From Mycteria americana (taxonomy: Eukaryota > Chordata > Aves > Ciconiiformes > Ciconiidae): a stretch of 64,000 nucleotides of DNA. This document shows, one piece after another, positions 12,801 to 23,890 of the stretch (position 1 is the stretch's first letter; every line of letters starts with the position of its first letter). The stretch is taken from the NCBI RefSeq assembly GCF_035582795.1, contig NC_134370.1:53679501-53743500 (forward strand), read 5' to 3'. The notes below the pieces were generated by a model, which had not been told where the DNA came from, ran no database searches, and saw only the letters and a program-made list of their open reading frames with translations. The position numbers and the translations under genes were made by a program.

Positions 12801-15800
12801 CAATAGGGGTGACTATTCCATTCTTGCTGTGTGACTTCTGGGGCTACATCAACTTCCACGCTTAAAACTGATACACTACAGGGAGAGTATAGCCCCAGCA
12901 TCTTTTTTTCTTTTTCCAGGGTATATGCAGGATTGATACACCATATGCTTTCTTATCAGGTGGAATGTATATAACATTCTTATAGTGAGAGTACCTGACT
13001 CTGCAAACACTGATACTGTCATGTGTTATGATATCTGGTTGATTTTTTTAGAGCTATCAAGTATTTCCAGCACAAACTAGCTTCAGGAAAGCTTTTGTAT
13101 TTGTCTACTACTTCCCTAATGTGGTTCTTCAGCTGCAGGCACTTCTTAATTGGTTTGGTTTTGTAAGTGAATTGTCTTGTGATGTTACAGGACCAGTCCT
13201 ACAGAATTAATCTATTTAAAGCCAAATGGCACATATTCAGATTATGAATGATGGCAAGTCTCCTGGAACTCTTGCGAATGTATATGGAGAAAGGAGTTCT
13301 GACTGGGATTTCATTAGTTGTGGGTATAGATCAGCCCATACTGTACAATTTGGGCCCATATTGTACGGTATCAAGTGTCTTTATATTCTATTACCATTTC
13401 ATGTTTCACTGCTACTCAAGATGAACTTAACCTCTTAGGACCACAAGTTTTTCAAACACTTCACAGTCATTAAGTTTTACTACACTTCTACAAGCTAGTG
13501 TAATCCAGTCCCTAGCTGAAACTTAACAAAACTAACCTAGACATGCAAAGATATTAAGGCTTCATAGTTTACTGTTTATATGCTACTGACACATCAAAAC
13601 AGCAGTACAGCTTTTAACTACTTTTCAAGCATTTTTCTCAGAATGTAAGTTTCTGTGTTAGCTGGACATACGTAAATTATCTACAGTATTTCTTAACTGC
13701 TAATGAGCCCTAGTCCATTCTCAGCTAGATTCCTTATTGAATTAAGCAAAACATGATTCCAAACACACAACTGCAAATGCCTGAATTGAATACTATCTAC
13801 ATAAAATGCAGCATTTTAGGACTTTCCAAAGTTTTGTTTGTGTCCTCTTTTTAAGGAGGACACAATCTCTGAAGCAGGGACTTAAATCTCTGAAGCAGGG
13901 ACTTAAATCTCTGAAGCAGGAACTTAAATCCTAGTATGCCAGCATGTATCAAGTTACATGCTGTTCTTACATAAGTCTTCCTCAGTTTCTATTCCTCTTA
14001 AAATAAACAAAAATAACAGGAACTGTGATAATTAACTGAGGTTGTCTCCCACATTCCAAGAAAGTTAATGAGTAAAATGTACTTCTATGTATGTACTTAG
14101 TCCTTGAACACTGAAAACTAGCAGTGTCATCAATGCATTACATCACTACTGATACCTGTAGTAAAGACCAGAGGTGGTCTGCATTCATCAGCATCAAAAG
14201 ATGTTCATTATACAAAATAGAATCATAGTTTACAAATGCCAAGTAAAACCAGATGCAAATGAAAAACTTCATCCAAAGCATCAATGAGAAAGCATCAGTG
14301 AAAGCATCAGTGGTGTACTTCATTTACATGGAAACTAAGTGACAGGAAATATTGTGATCATTAAAGACATCATGACACTGATAATTTTAACCTGTATTTG
14401 TTGAATGATTGATTCAGTTGTTCCTCAGCAGAAGTGCTTCCTTCTTGGTCACTCATCTGACAGGTTTCATGCAGCTCCATCTCTGATACAGCCCTCAGTT
14501 TTGTTTGCTCTGATAACGCTGGGAAACGTCTATGCATACGGTCTGGATAACAATAAAGAAATTTCTCTAATAGCTGATACATAGTTCAAAATAACACCTA
14601 CACTTTGATGTGATTCTGTCTGTCATGGTGCATTTGGGTAAGCGGCTGTTTTAGGTAAACATAATTTCTTTTGACCTTTTAAAGTTTTTCCCATATTCAT
14701 ATTTCCAACAGACTTGAGAGGTACAGGTCAGACAATTTATAGGAATTTTGGAAATAAACCTGAAATTCTTACTCCATATAAACTCCTGCCTGCCAATAAA
14801 GAATTGGTTTCCTACTGTATCATATAGACAAGTAACAACCAAATGTTTCTCCCCATGGAGTCACTAGGAGCTTTGCTTTATCCTATAATGAGAATTTTAT
14901 CAGAGAAGAGCAGAAAAATCAAGTCACTCGTGTTTTGAAGAATAAATACTGCTTTAACACTCCTTAAATTACTCTGGGTGTAATTCTTTGAAATAATGAG
15001 ACGAAAGAGTTCCAAGTGGTGTTAAATCAACCGTGTGCAAGCAGCAGTACATCATTCACTGGCCACATTTCACTAGCACAGTTCACAGTTTTTGCAGTGA
15101 ACTACATTAGTCCAGAGACTGAGTGACCTCTTGGAACCATGCCACATTTCCAGCACCTGTCAAATGGTTCTGTCTGTAGGGCATGAAGGCAATGGAAACA
15201 CATTAAAATACCCATATCTGCCAACATGGGCAGGTCCAGAAAACATAAATTGGCCCCTGCTGTACATGCAGTTGATGAATAACGGGGATTGATTCTATCC
15301 TGTGTGCTCAGTCAGCCTGCCATAAAGAGTCTCTTTAAGAAGTACAGTGGACAGGATGGCACACAACTGCTATGTTAGCTGGGGTGTTGAAGCCACATAG
15401 CACAGGCATAGCAACTTCTCATCATGCGTCTAGACAGTATTCCTTCCATTTTGATTCCTTTGTCCGATCAAACAGCTTTTATAGGGTGGAGAAGAAAATT
15501 ACTTTAATGGAAATAATAAACAATGCTCTTTTTCATCATATCTTTCTGTGTACCTTGTAACGGGTTTATCAAAATCAATCTATAAAAAACCACAATGCAT
15601 TAAAATCCATAATGCATAATCCATCTAATTGAATCTGCAACATATGCGTGCATGAATTTAAACAGATTATGTGCATGAATTAATGTGAATATATAGCATG
15701 TGGTTTTCTTTGCCTGCTATCCAGTAGATTATTATTAGCACTAAGAGATTCTAAAACTAGCTTTGCACACTTGATGTATGCTACTGGGGGAGGGGAAGGA

Positions 15801-17841
15801 GGAAAGAGTGTAATAGTGGCTGAGCTAAGGCAGCCCAAGGCATTTTTCTGCCTACACGAGGCACAGACAGACAGAATGGATTGGAGATGCTGTTCCAACA
15901 GTATCCTTTACTCTTTTGGAAATGTGCAGCATTGGCTTTCTCCTTTTCTCTCAGTATCTACTATGATGCTGTCAGGGAGACAGAGTCCTTGACTTGCACC
16001 CAACTGCCAAGGCCATCACCCTTTGTAACAGTACTACCCCCAAACCTTGTACCCACCGGAAGATTTAAGTCTGTTCTGTAACAGGCCCCTGCATGAGACG
16101 TTTAGGTGGTATAGAATAAAAATCTCCCTGCGCTGTCTCTGCAGTTAATTCAGAGGAAGCCAAAACTTGATTCCAAAATGTGTATTCTGAAAGACCTGGC
16201 TTTATAATGTATTTATAATTCATTGTATTGTATTTGTATGCTTTTTAAAAAAAATGATAGGGTAAAGAGGCCCTAAGTAGCCTTTTCATAACGCGGTTTT
16301 CCATGAAGTACATTCTACATGTATTAAAATCCACAACAACATTTGTGAACCTCCTTCGATTTTCTTGTAACTGCCATAAAACCGTACTGTAAATTCATCT
16401 TGAAAAGATACACTAAATGGACATCTGTTCATAAGTAAATTATGGTAAAATATCTGTTGCCTTCTCGAGTAATTGGATCTCTGTCAATTTTAAAAGTAAT
16501 TAGGTTTTCAAGAGAGGACACGCTACAGCTGTTTTAAAGGTCAAAATGGTTTTAGATTTTAATTTTTCTTATTTAACTTACTAAAGTTCTTACAGTACTC
16601 AGACTTACTGGTTTTTACTTATAAATAGTTGTAATACTAAGGCGTTTAAACCTGTTACTGAACGGATTGGTAAAAGACATGACTATTTTAATTAAATTCT
16701 AAAAGGACATCCTGTATACAACCTTTGAGCGCAACCCTGCAGTCATTGCTGAGAAAACTCTAGCTGACTTGACAGACTCAAATTTGGAATATAACAGACA
16801 CAAAAAATAAAAATAGGTCACTAGGATATAATTGTAAACACTCTGCACATATTTTTTCACATTATCTTTGCTAATATCCAGTAAAACTTTGTTTCTCAAA
16901 TAGGTATAAATAGTGTCTGATGTCCAAATAACATTTTGATTAACTTCAGTTGTAGTGTTGATATTTAGTAATGCAATCTTTTTCAAGCAGTTGTTTACAG
17001 ATAGGTATAGTAAATAATGTGTATAATTTATAGGTATAGTAAATAATGTGTATAATAATAGTAAATAACCAAAAAAATGTGAAAGGAATCAATTACTCAG
17101 GCACTATGCCTACAGAACTTCTCAATCTATTTTTAAATATTTCAGACAATGGGAAGCAAAGTAAAAGATCAGTGTTACATTTCTGAGCTAAGCGTTATCG
17201 GTAGTACTTAGGAATCCTTTTCCCTATCCTGACTCTTATTCATTAATAGCAGCAATGTTAATATACAGTACCAGTTTAAATGTTCAAAGTATAAAAATAA
17301 CATACATTTGTTCAATAAATTTTCCTTCCCATTATTTTCTCTTTTATAACAAAGAACCATAAAGACAGCAAATACTCTCTCTTGTTTAGTGCAAGAGAGA
17401 AAGTAAACACTAATTATAGCAAATAACTATTAGTGTCAAAGGATTCCAAGACATTACCAATATACACTTAAGCATTTCAGAGCAGACAGCGACCTTACCT
17501 TCATAGCCAAGGAGAAAGCATGTCAGCAAGTTAGGACAGACCTCCTCCAAAATGGAACAAAAAGCAGAGAAAGCACTTGGGCCTTTTAAAGATAGTTTAT
17601 CTAAAAAATATTCAGTTCTCTTCTTGTAGCTCTCCTGGGACCAAATGTCTTTGTATTCCTCCAAGGAAAAGACTCTCTTGTAAACCAAATATGACAGCAC
17701 TTTGTTCACATCCAGCTCTTCCAGTATTTTCTCTCTCTGATTGCTTGGGATTTCAGAAAGCCACTTATTCCTGTTTTCATTTTCTCTTTTGGTAGGTTTT
17801 GCACAGTTATAAAACCAAGATTTGGCTGCTCTTCCAAACAT
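631..17841 (-). CDS. Unassigned CARD-containing gene (four-exon model)
   Basis: Candidate spliced gene, function not assigned. Model exons in transcript order: 17841-17499 (start codon, CARD), 14542-14392, about 5014-4821, and 818-631 (stop). Seen directly: each piece is open, is bounded by an AG acceptor and a GT donor, and the phases chain correctly (exon 1 ends phase 1, exon 2 runs 1 to 2, exon 3 runs 2 to 1, exon 4 runs from 1 to a TAA). The total is 876 nt, or 291 residues. Residues about 33-110 look like a CARD; the rest has no domain I can name and includes an acidic, Ser/Gln-rich linker. CARDs in general mediate homotypic assembly of apoptotic or inflammatory complexes; a role here is inference. 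Weak points: introns 2 and 3 are long, so exons may be missing; the exon 3 acceptor is ambiguous (5014, 4957 or 4945 as first base); and the GTTAAA donor of exon 2 is weak. Confidence 0.45.
819..4820. other. Presumed last intron of the CARD gene
   Basis: AT-rich sequence without a supported gene. A short frame near 1198-1260 on the - strand reads protein-like (ISDALPRDVRRYFF) and ends at an AAG-type GTAAGT donor, but a stop lies before any usable acceptor, so it is not called. A - strand GTAAGTAC donor near 2911 has stops in all three frames directly upstream. Confidence 0.35.
4821..5014 (-). CDS. Candidate exon 3 of the CARD gene
   Basis: An open stretch ends at a usable donor (AGCG|GTATGTG). 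Several acceptors give the same phase: first base 5014 after GCTTCCCAG, 4957 after CCTTACAG, or 4945 after CTGTCCAG. The protein is Ser/Pro/Gln-rich at first, then more ordered: PPEMILPSIIVSSDKSEEFL followed by VKINKTEVSVLRS, which looks like beta strands. No family was recognised. The phase fits both the preceding and the following candidate exon. Confidence 0.35.
7705..8325 (-). mobile_element. Old internal CR1 LINE fragment
   Basis: Read on the - strand, the sequence follows the 3' half of a CR1 reverse-transcriptase frame as found in turtles, crocodilians and birds. It includes a recognisable 'HLEYCVLFWCLHLENVALDL' block, the counterpart of the usual 'HLEYCVQFWSPHLKKDIEKLE'-type consensus, with upstream blocks matching the 'LLNFNINKCKVM..'-type region further right. 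Both ends are truncated and the 3' tail is absent. Divergence looks high, so the insertion probably predates modern birds. Family assignment comes from memory of the consensus, not a search. Confidence 0.72.
13867..13929. repeat. 21-bp unit in three tandem copies
   Basis: The unit begins CTCTGAAGCAGGGACTTAAA and is repeated three times head to tail; the third copy carries one G-to-A change. A small recent tandem triplication with no coding content. Confidence 0.9.
14392..14542 (-). CDS. Candidate exon 2 of the CARD gene
   Basis: 151 nt, open, entered by a good acceptor (pyrimidine-rich run ending TTATCCAG) and leaving by AG|GTTAAA, a weaker donor. It starts with two bases that complete the GA|AC join with the CARD exon (giving Glu then Asp). 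It encodes a charged, probably disordered stretch with EMELHETCQMSDQEGSTSAE in its middle. No known domain was recognised. Its claim to be an exon rests on splice-site quality, phase fit and protein-like composition. Confidence 0.42.
14543..17498. other. Presumed intron 1 of the CARD gene
   Basis: No supported gene. Frames on the - strand near 14651-14842 and 16699-16986 do not have paired splice sites and good composition. A tandem duplication lies at 17001-17059. Confidence 0.35.
17001..17059. repeat. About 30-bp tandem duplication
   Basis: Two adjacent copies of an AT-rich unit containing TAGGTATAGTAAATAATGTG, followed by a partial third (TAATAGTAAATAA). Confidence 0.85.
17499..17841 (-). 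CDS. CARD-encoding 5' exon
   Basis: An open frame of 114 codons plus one base runs from an ATG in an A-rich context (A at -3) to a near-consensus donor, GAAG|GTAAGG. An in-frame upstream ATG at 17943 would add 34 residues, but the shorter start is preferred because the extension is low-complexity AT-rich sequence. The core reads KILEELDVNKVLSYLVYKRV, then an EEYKDI turn, then LSLKGPSAFSAFCSILEEVC and an LL-rich last helix. This matches the CARD pattern of caspase-2, CRADD and caspase-9 (an E-L helix 1, a 'KGPxAFxAFC' helix 5, and a terminal 'LL'). It could be an adaptor, a caspase prodomain or a CARD-only protein; no caspase QACxG motif was found anywhere on this strand. The fold call is fairly firm; the gene identity is unknown. 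Confidence 0.72.
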
Positions 17842-18640
17842 TTTGATATTTAAATAGAAAATAGAAAATTCTACTTCTACATTTATCGTGCAGTATTCAC
17901 AAATCTGTGAATTTGTGAATATTTCATTGTGCAAAGTAAACATAATGTGGATGGATAGAATGCAAATACATTCTGCTGTCTGTAATTATTGTAATTCTAA
18001 TGCAATAAAGAAGGCCTACATACAAATTATAAGGAAATCTAGCTCAGTGCCTGCAGCCTCCTAAGAGGATTACATTACACTAATTAGCCCTTTACAACTG
18101 TTAACAGCTTCTGAACCGTAATGATGAGACTGAGAATTGCTTAGTTACTGTTACTTTTTAATTCTGTAACTGATCTTCAAAGATATCCCTTTGCAAAAAA
18201 TAATTCATTCAAGAAGACAGCTGATCAAACTGAAATAATCTGTACAAGCTGGTACAGGACATAAAATAAAGTGTCTTCTATACACTTTAATTTGGTATTC
18301 CTCAGAGGCCATACCCAAACCACAGTATAAATGCCCTCCACTTCTTATTCTTTCATAAAATATTAGCTTTACAATGCCATGAAATTATAAATTTAGAAAG
18401 AATATTTCTGTAAATATATTGTAATCCTATACGCAAAAGGTAAAAAAAGGTTACAGAATAACACCTTTTTTGTGAAGGTAAATATGTCACTGTTAAGAGT
18501 AACAACATTTCTGCGTGTTTAGATCTTTAAGTTGTGTCCAAGCAAAATAAAACACCATATAGCATCCATTTCATGAACCAGGTTTAACAGTGGAGATTAC
18601 CGCAGTCCTAGTGGAGGTGTTCTGCCACTGATAATCACTC
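17842..18640. other. AT-rich upstream region of the CARD exon
   Basis: The 5' flank of the CARD exon is AT-rich and lacks a CpG island, unlike the promoters of the four conserved genes in this window. No TATA-type promoter could be assigned with confidence. An upstream non-coding exon may lie further right. Confidence 0.3.
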
Positions 18641-19190
18641 ATTGTGGATCACACATTACATAACCTCCCTTATGCAAATGCTGCTTAATACATGGACTTT
18701 TTGGTCTTGTTTTCATACTTTCTGTCAACATAAATTCCCTGTATAGAAAAGCTATGAGCACTTCCTGCTTCCTCCTCCTGTTTCTTAGTCTATTTTTTCT
18801 ATTTCCATTACTTCCAACTGGTAATACATCCATGGCCTCACTCATGTGGCCTTATCTGCAGTTTTCTTAAGGGTACTTTACCATTTGTGCAGCAAACAAA
18901 AATATTTTGCCAAACTTTTAGGAAAACAAGTTTTATAATATTTTCAGTCCGTGTGATCTTAAGATGCAACCACTGTATCCTCCTGTCAGGCTTCTTCTGT
19001 TTCTGAAATTTCAAGTATTCATCAGTCAGCATTAAAGTTGACCACTGACCATATAATATTTTAGGAATTTTATTGTATATATCACCATCCAAACAATTAA
19101 TTAGCCAGTCTTCACAAAATCGTTGGAAGCATTGCCTGTCACCTTGTGGTTGTTTGTAGATATAACAAGCCTTGTATCTGACACATTATC
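18639..19190 (-). other. Unassigned open region, two overlapping frames
   Basis: On the - strand an open frame of about 115 codons runs from just inside 19190 to 18838. Its middle reads GDRQCFQRFCEDWLINCLDG, followed by KIPKILYGQWSTLML. A second frame of 68 codons (18845-18639), rich in Arg and Lys, overlaps its end by 8 bases. A GT donor with phase 1 (AATG|GTAAAG) lies inside the first frame. Cys, Trp and charged residues make it look less random than neighbouring sequence, but I recognise no family. It could be an exon of an unknown gene, a decayed gene or retroelement remnant, or chance. It is not called as a CDS. Confidence 0.3.
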
Positions 19191-21379
19191 TGGAGTAAGT
19201 ACGAGTAGAATTATGTGTTATTTTAAGCCATATTAATGGTCCCAGTTTAGAATGTTATGGCTCATTGACCATAGCAGTGAGACTCTTGTGCTTCTTCTGT
19301 AATCATCTTGAACCTACTCAGGTAGAGCTACCTATGCACTGCATGGCATCACACACCACACGAAAGATGACCCCCTTGGGGGAAGATAGGTGCTGAAAGG
19401 CATCTGCTATCCTATTAGCTGGGTAGTACAGCTAAACAAGGGTAATATGCAGTAGGCAGAGAAGGTAGCCAACCTATCTGAAAGATCTGGCACATCTTCT
19501 AGGCAACGTTTAAAAGTAAGGACTCCTTTATAAGCCTAATTCTTAAGATTCCCTTTGATTTTGAACCTCCATAGAGGTAGTACAAATACTACACCCCTCC
19601 CCACCCCCCGCCCCCATTCCTTCCATATTCTCAATGAAACTTCATGCTTTTTTTTTCTCTCCAAGTTGTTTCTCTCTTGGAAGTTCTACTAATATTAATA
19701 CTGCAGTATCTCAGCAGGTAAAAGATCCTGATAAAGCCTGGTGCTCCACATGTTAGACAGCATCTTATGAATCAGCCTTCTTAGCCACTATAACTTCTGA
19801 TGGTAAGTTTTTCCATTACTTCAATAAATGCTAGAGCAAGCCCAAAGTTACAGGTTTTCGGTTCATAAGACAAGTGCCCAAAGATGAGATACAGAGGATG
19901 TAACCTGAATACATTTCTCAGAGTTTAACCTCAAAACTAAATCTGTGTTTATTTTATTGTGCTGATAACAGTGATTGTCATCAGTATCCTAAATGGAGTA
20001 ATAAATTCTGCACGGTAGTGAATTTAGAAGTTAAAAAAACAGCTAACCCATCAGATTAATAATGAAATTAATTTTTAAAGGAAGCTATAGAGTATGTCCT
20101 ATTTTTACACATGTCCATGGCAGTTCTGCCCATGACAGTCCATCCTCGAAGAAGAGTGACTTTGTTGTAATACATGATAGACATAGGTGTTGGCAAGTTG
20201 CATCTCTTCAGAAAAGTAAGGAAGATTTGGTGCAAATCAAAAACGTACATAGGTATCAGTTTGCTGAGGGATATTCTCCATATACCTTAAATAACAAAAC
20301 TAGTTTTAAAAAAAAGCATTAAAAAGTTTAGCTGGGGCAGAATGACTAGAAGAATTAACTACAAAGCTGTTAGAGAATTCTGGGCATTCATGGGAGAGAA
20401 AACTACTCTGCAATGAAAATGCAAAGAAAGGTTGGTATGACATCAACTGGTTAATATAGACAGTGAATTGTAACACACACAGTGGTCATCATAAATAACA
20501 GCTTGAAATTTGTGAGTATACAGTACAGGAGTGTCTTTGGGCTCCATGCACTGAATAATTCACAGGTTTTTTTCTAAAGGAGTACAATGTTTTGAGCCAG
20601 AAATATCCCCATTATTTTTGTTGGTAAAAGAATATATCCTTTTAATCTCAAATATGTTTTTATAAAATCTTAAAACCACAAAGAAAAATGGTGATATCAT
20701 AGGAAATGTATCAAATTGTGGACCAATACAAAATTTTACTCTCTGCCTTCTCACATGCCATGTAGTTATTTCCATCTGTGTAAACTGGAGAATAAAATGT
20801 TAAAATTCTGATTTGGTAATTGCCAGAATTCTAATAAAAAGCCACACCTTGCAAAACCTGAGTATTGGGTAACGGCAAAAATTTGAAAGTGTGCAAAAGT
20901 GTGAATACAGAGAAGTGGGTATAAAGTACAATCAAGGGAGGAAACCAGAGAAATTGAAGATGACAAAGTGTTTGAGACAAAAGGATACATGGAAATACAT
21001 GGTGGAAATAAACAATTTGTGGTGGAAAGCTATTGTTTTCCCAGCGTCAAGGAACTGAGGGGTTTAACTGCGATGACCTGTAAATGATACAATGCAGACT
21101 GTTTGACTGCAATAGCAGCAATAGCAGATGTACAGTCTTTCCAAGCTCTGAGTCCTAACTGCCTAGCAACTCAAACCTCTTCAAATTATTTACCTTGGTG
21201 CCAAGTTCTGCAATTTGTGCAAAGATCCTGTTTAGTTCAGACAGCCTAATTTCATAAGAATTGGTGTCAAACAGGAAGCATCCACTAGAAATAAGCTCTG
21301 GCAGTGTTTATGTGACATTGTAGTCAAATAAGGATGCAGTCTGACCCACACTTTTTGACATTGACATCGTTTCATAAAG
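19191..21379. other. Intergenic DNA, nothing recognised
   Basis: Ordinary AT-rich sequence. A frame on the + strand at 20062-20322 and opposing frames there look like chance openings. A C-rich homopolymer-like patch occurs near 19594-19613. Confidence 0.4.
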
Positions 21380-21920
21380 AGAATAGTGAAAGGGGGCGCG
21401 GCACAGACTGTCAGGGCCCTGGGAGCACTAACTGGCCTTACTGGCCCTGACTGACCTCCCCTGGGGCCTCCACCCATGCCCCTGTCCATGGGCCCAGGGG
21501 TTCCATTTAAGCTCAGCCTGGACCACCAGTCCCTGCCTGAGCTTCATCAGAGATGCGCTTGTCCCTGGCTCCTGTTGCTCTGGACTGTGACCTGTGGGCT
21601 GGCTTCCTGGTTTGACTTTGCCACACCACCATGGACCTGCCTGGTAACCACGGTGTCTGGCCCCAGTTACCATCATGCGACCTGACCTGTGGATTGCTTT
21701 CCTGGCTTGATCTCAGACCTGCCTCATCGCCATGAACTCTTCTGGCAGTCTGGACTCCTGGTTGGTCCTGACTGCCACCCCCAGGCTTGCCTGCCTTGTT
21801 TGAGTACCCTGAGACTGGGCCCTGGCAAGCCAGCCCCTGTCCTGCCAGCCTTGCTTATGGCATTGGGCTCCCTGTCCTGTCGGACGCAGCTGGCCCTTGT
21901 GGCTCCCTGACACGCATAAT
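21380..21920. repeat. GC-rich insert with degenerate internal repeat
   Basis: About 540 bp of C+T/G-rich sequence sits in AT-rich surroundings with abrupt edges. It contains two degenerate copies of a block about 96 bp apart (TGACCTGTGGGCTGGCTTCC near 21587; TGACCTGTGGATTGCTTTCC near 21683), plus many CCTGCC/CTGGC words. Open frames on both strands follow from the low stop-codon density of this composition, not from coding. It may be a dispersed repeat or the GC-rich end of an unclassified transposable element. No terminal duplications were established by eye. Confidence 0.55.
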
Positions 21921-23100
21921 TGCTTGGCTCAACACCAGGATGTTAAAACTACTTCTTTTAAAGTGTGTGCAATGGATCTTAGAGAAGGGCAAGAAAAATG
22001 CCCTCTTTGAAACAGTGTTCTTGTAATCTTATGGCCCTAGGGGAAACTATGAAAAAAGGTGAACCTGATTATGTGGACCTGCAGAGGTGGAGGTGTAAGT
22101 GACCAGATTGTACCAGGAGGTGCAGAAGTGGTAGGGAAGGATGGCTTGGGCTGAAGTGAGATCTTTTATAGGGGTGGGAAGGCATGCGTTGCGTGAAATA
22201 TTGCTTATGTGACAGTGTTTTGGGTTTCAATTCCTCTGCTCAGCTTGCTTTTGCCACTTTTTATTCATCTTTTCCATGTTCCTCTCTTACCTGCAGACCT
22301 CAACTCCCATTGTAATGCCTGGATCCGAGCTGGTTTTTGGAGAAAGTGTGGCTGTAGGCAACTCTCACATGTGGATGTGTTTAATGGACAGTGATCAGAG
22401 AGAAAGGACAACAAACCAGCCACAGTTGGGTGTTAGGGCTGACAAGACCTAAGAGCTGGGCCTCAGCAGTCTGTAGGGTGGAGCACCTAAAGTGTATGCT
22501 AATGAACAGGCCACATGCAAGTGGGTGCCATCCATATTTTCCATACTCTGACAATGTCTCTGTCTTTCGAAGGCACCTGGTTATTATCCTTTTTTGTTTG
22601 TATAATCCTTTGAAGGACCAAGACATCGGTGATGTTACATGTAGGTCCTTTGAAAGCATCTGTTTACTTAAATGGTATTGTTTAAGTGTTGCTTTTCTGT
22701 ATTTTTAATAGCAAACGAGCTCCACAGATGCTGAATTGGATACTTGGGAACATAAAGCAAACTTCATGTGTTTTTTCCCCTCCGTATTACAAACTACTTG
22801 TGCCTGTCATGCTCTCCACAAAATGGCATGAGCAGGATTTTGAGAATTAGTGATGCGATTCTTCACTGCAGCCCCAGTTTATTCAGCTTCTTGTTTATGA
22901 GGGTTGCAGAGAAAAGCTTTTCAAAGAACATTTTTAGGTAAATTGAAGCGGGGCTCAGACACAAGTTGTGGATATTGACGCTTCCCAATTGCTCATCGGC
23001 CTCAGAGCAAGATGGGCGGGTATGTTTATTTGTTTATATTTATGTATATTAACACCACAGCAGTGAGGGCTACAAATAGGTATTCACCCAGTTAGAAGAA
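21921..23100. other. Upstream flank of TARS3
   Basis: Intergenic sequence between the GC-rich insert and the TARS3 CpG island. Frames seen on both strands at 22380-22710 overlap each other and show no family features. Confidence 0.35.
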
Positions 23101-23109
23101 CGAATAATG

Positions 23110-23890
23110 ACAACAGGAACTCCCCTGCAAGGCCCCTGAAGTCCCCCGGCGCCTGGGCGGGGTCACCGCTGCAGCGACCGGCCTGAGCGCCTCCGCCGGA
23201 GGGGGCAGCACCGGACTCGGCGCGTCCGAGGCGGGCCGGGGAGCGACCGGGGAGGCGGAGCGTCCCGCCGCAGGAGGGCGGAGGCAGCCCGCTACCGCCG
23301 GCGGAAGATGGCGGCCGCGGCCGCCGAGGAGGCGGCGCTGCGCTTGTCGCGGCAGGAGCAGGAGCTGCGCTGGCTGACGGCGGAGGTCGGCCGACTGAAG
23401 GAGCAGGAGGCGCCGTGCTGCGCTGGGAGCTGCAGCGCCGAGCTGCAGCGGCTGAGGGCCGAGAACGAGAAGCTGCGCTACCGCCTCCTGCACCTGCGCC
23501 GCAGCCTGGCGGCCGAGCTGGGCAGGGCGGCGCCGGCGCAGCAGCGGCCGCCGGGCCCCGCGCTGGCGGAGCCCCCAGTCGGCGGCGAGGTAGCGCCCGG
23601 GGCCGGGACATCCCCGGCGCCCTCCTCGGTGCGGGTGGGGGAGGGCGGCGGGCCGCGCCGGGCCTGGCGGGAGCGAGCGCCCGCATCGCTGTGGGGTGGG
23701 CCAGGCCTCTGCGGGGAGGGGAGGGAAGGGAAGGGAAGGGAAGGGAAGGGAAGGGACGGGACGGGAGGGACTCACGAGGGCGAAACGCCTGGCCCGGCCA
23801 GCGGGGGTGGGCAGTGGCCCCGGGGATGGAGGACTGTCTCGGTCTCTGTCCGCACTCCTCATGTGCCCGGAGCACTGAGCAGTGCTTCTC
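23110..23890. promoter_or_regulatory. CpG island over the TARS3 promoter
   Basis: Dense CpG sequence begins abruptly near 23110, covers the TARS3 first exon and fades in intron 1. No TATA box is apparent, as expected for a housekeeping-type start. Very long open frames on the opposite strand (Pro/Ala/Arg-rich) are composition artefacts of the island. Confidence 0.85.

Larger units (their letters stand above)
5015..14391. other. Presumed intron 2 of the CARD gene, repeats only
   Basis: Over 9 kb of AT-rich DNA with an old CR1 fragment (7705-8325) and a triplicated 21-bp unit (13867-13929). Overlapping frames on both strands at 6291-6626 lack family resemblance and are not called genes. Additional exons of the CARD gene could hide here. 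Confidence 0.35.

Noticed and set aside
21428-21910. Several open frames on both strands in the GC-rich insert
   Set aside because: They overlap each other in opposite directions and reflect a stop-poor CCTG-rich composition, not coding.
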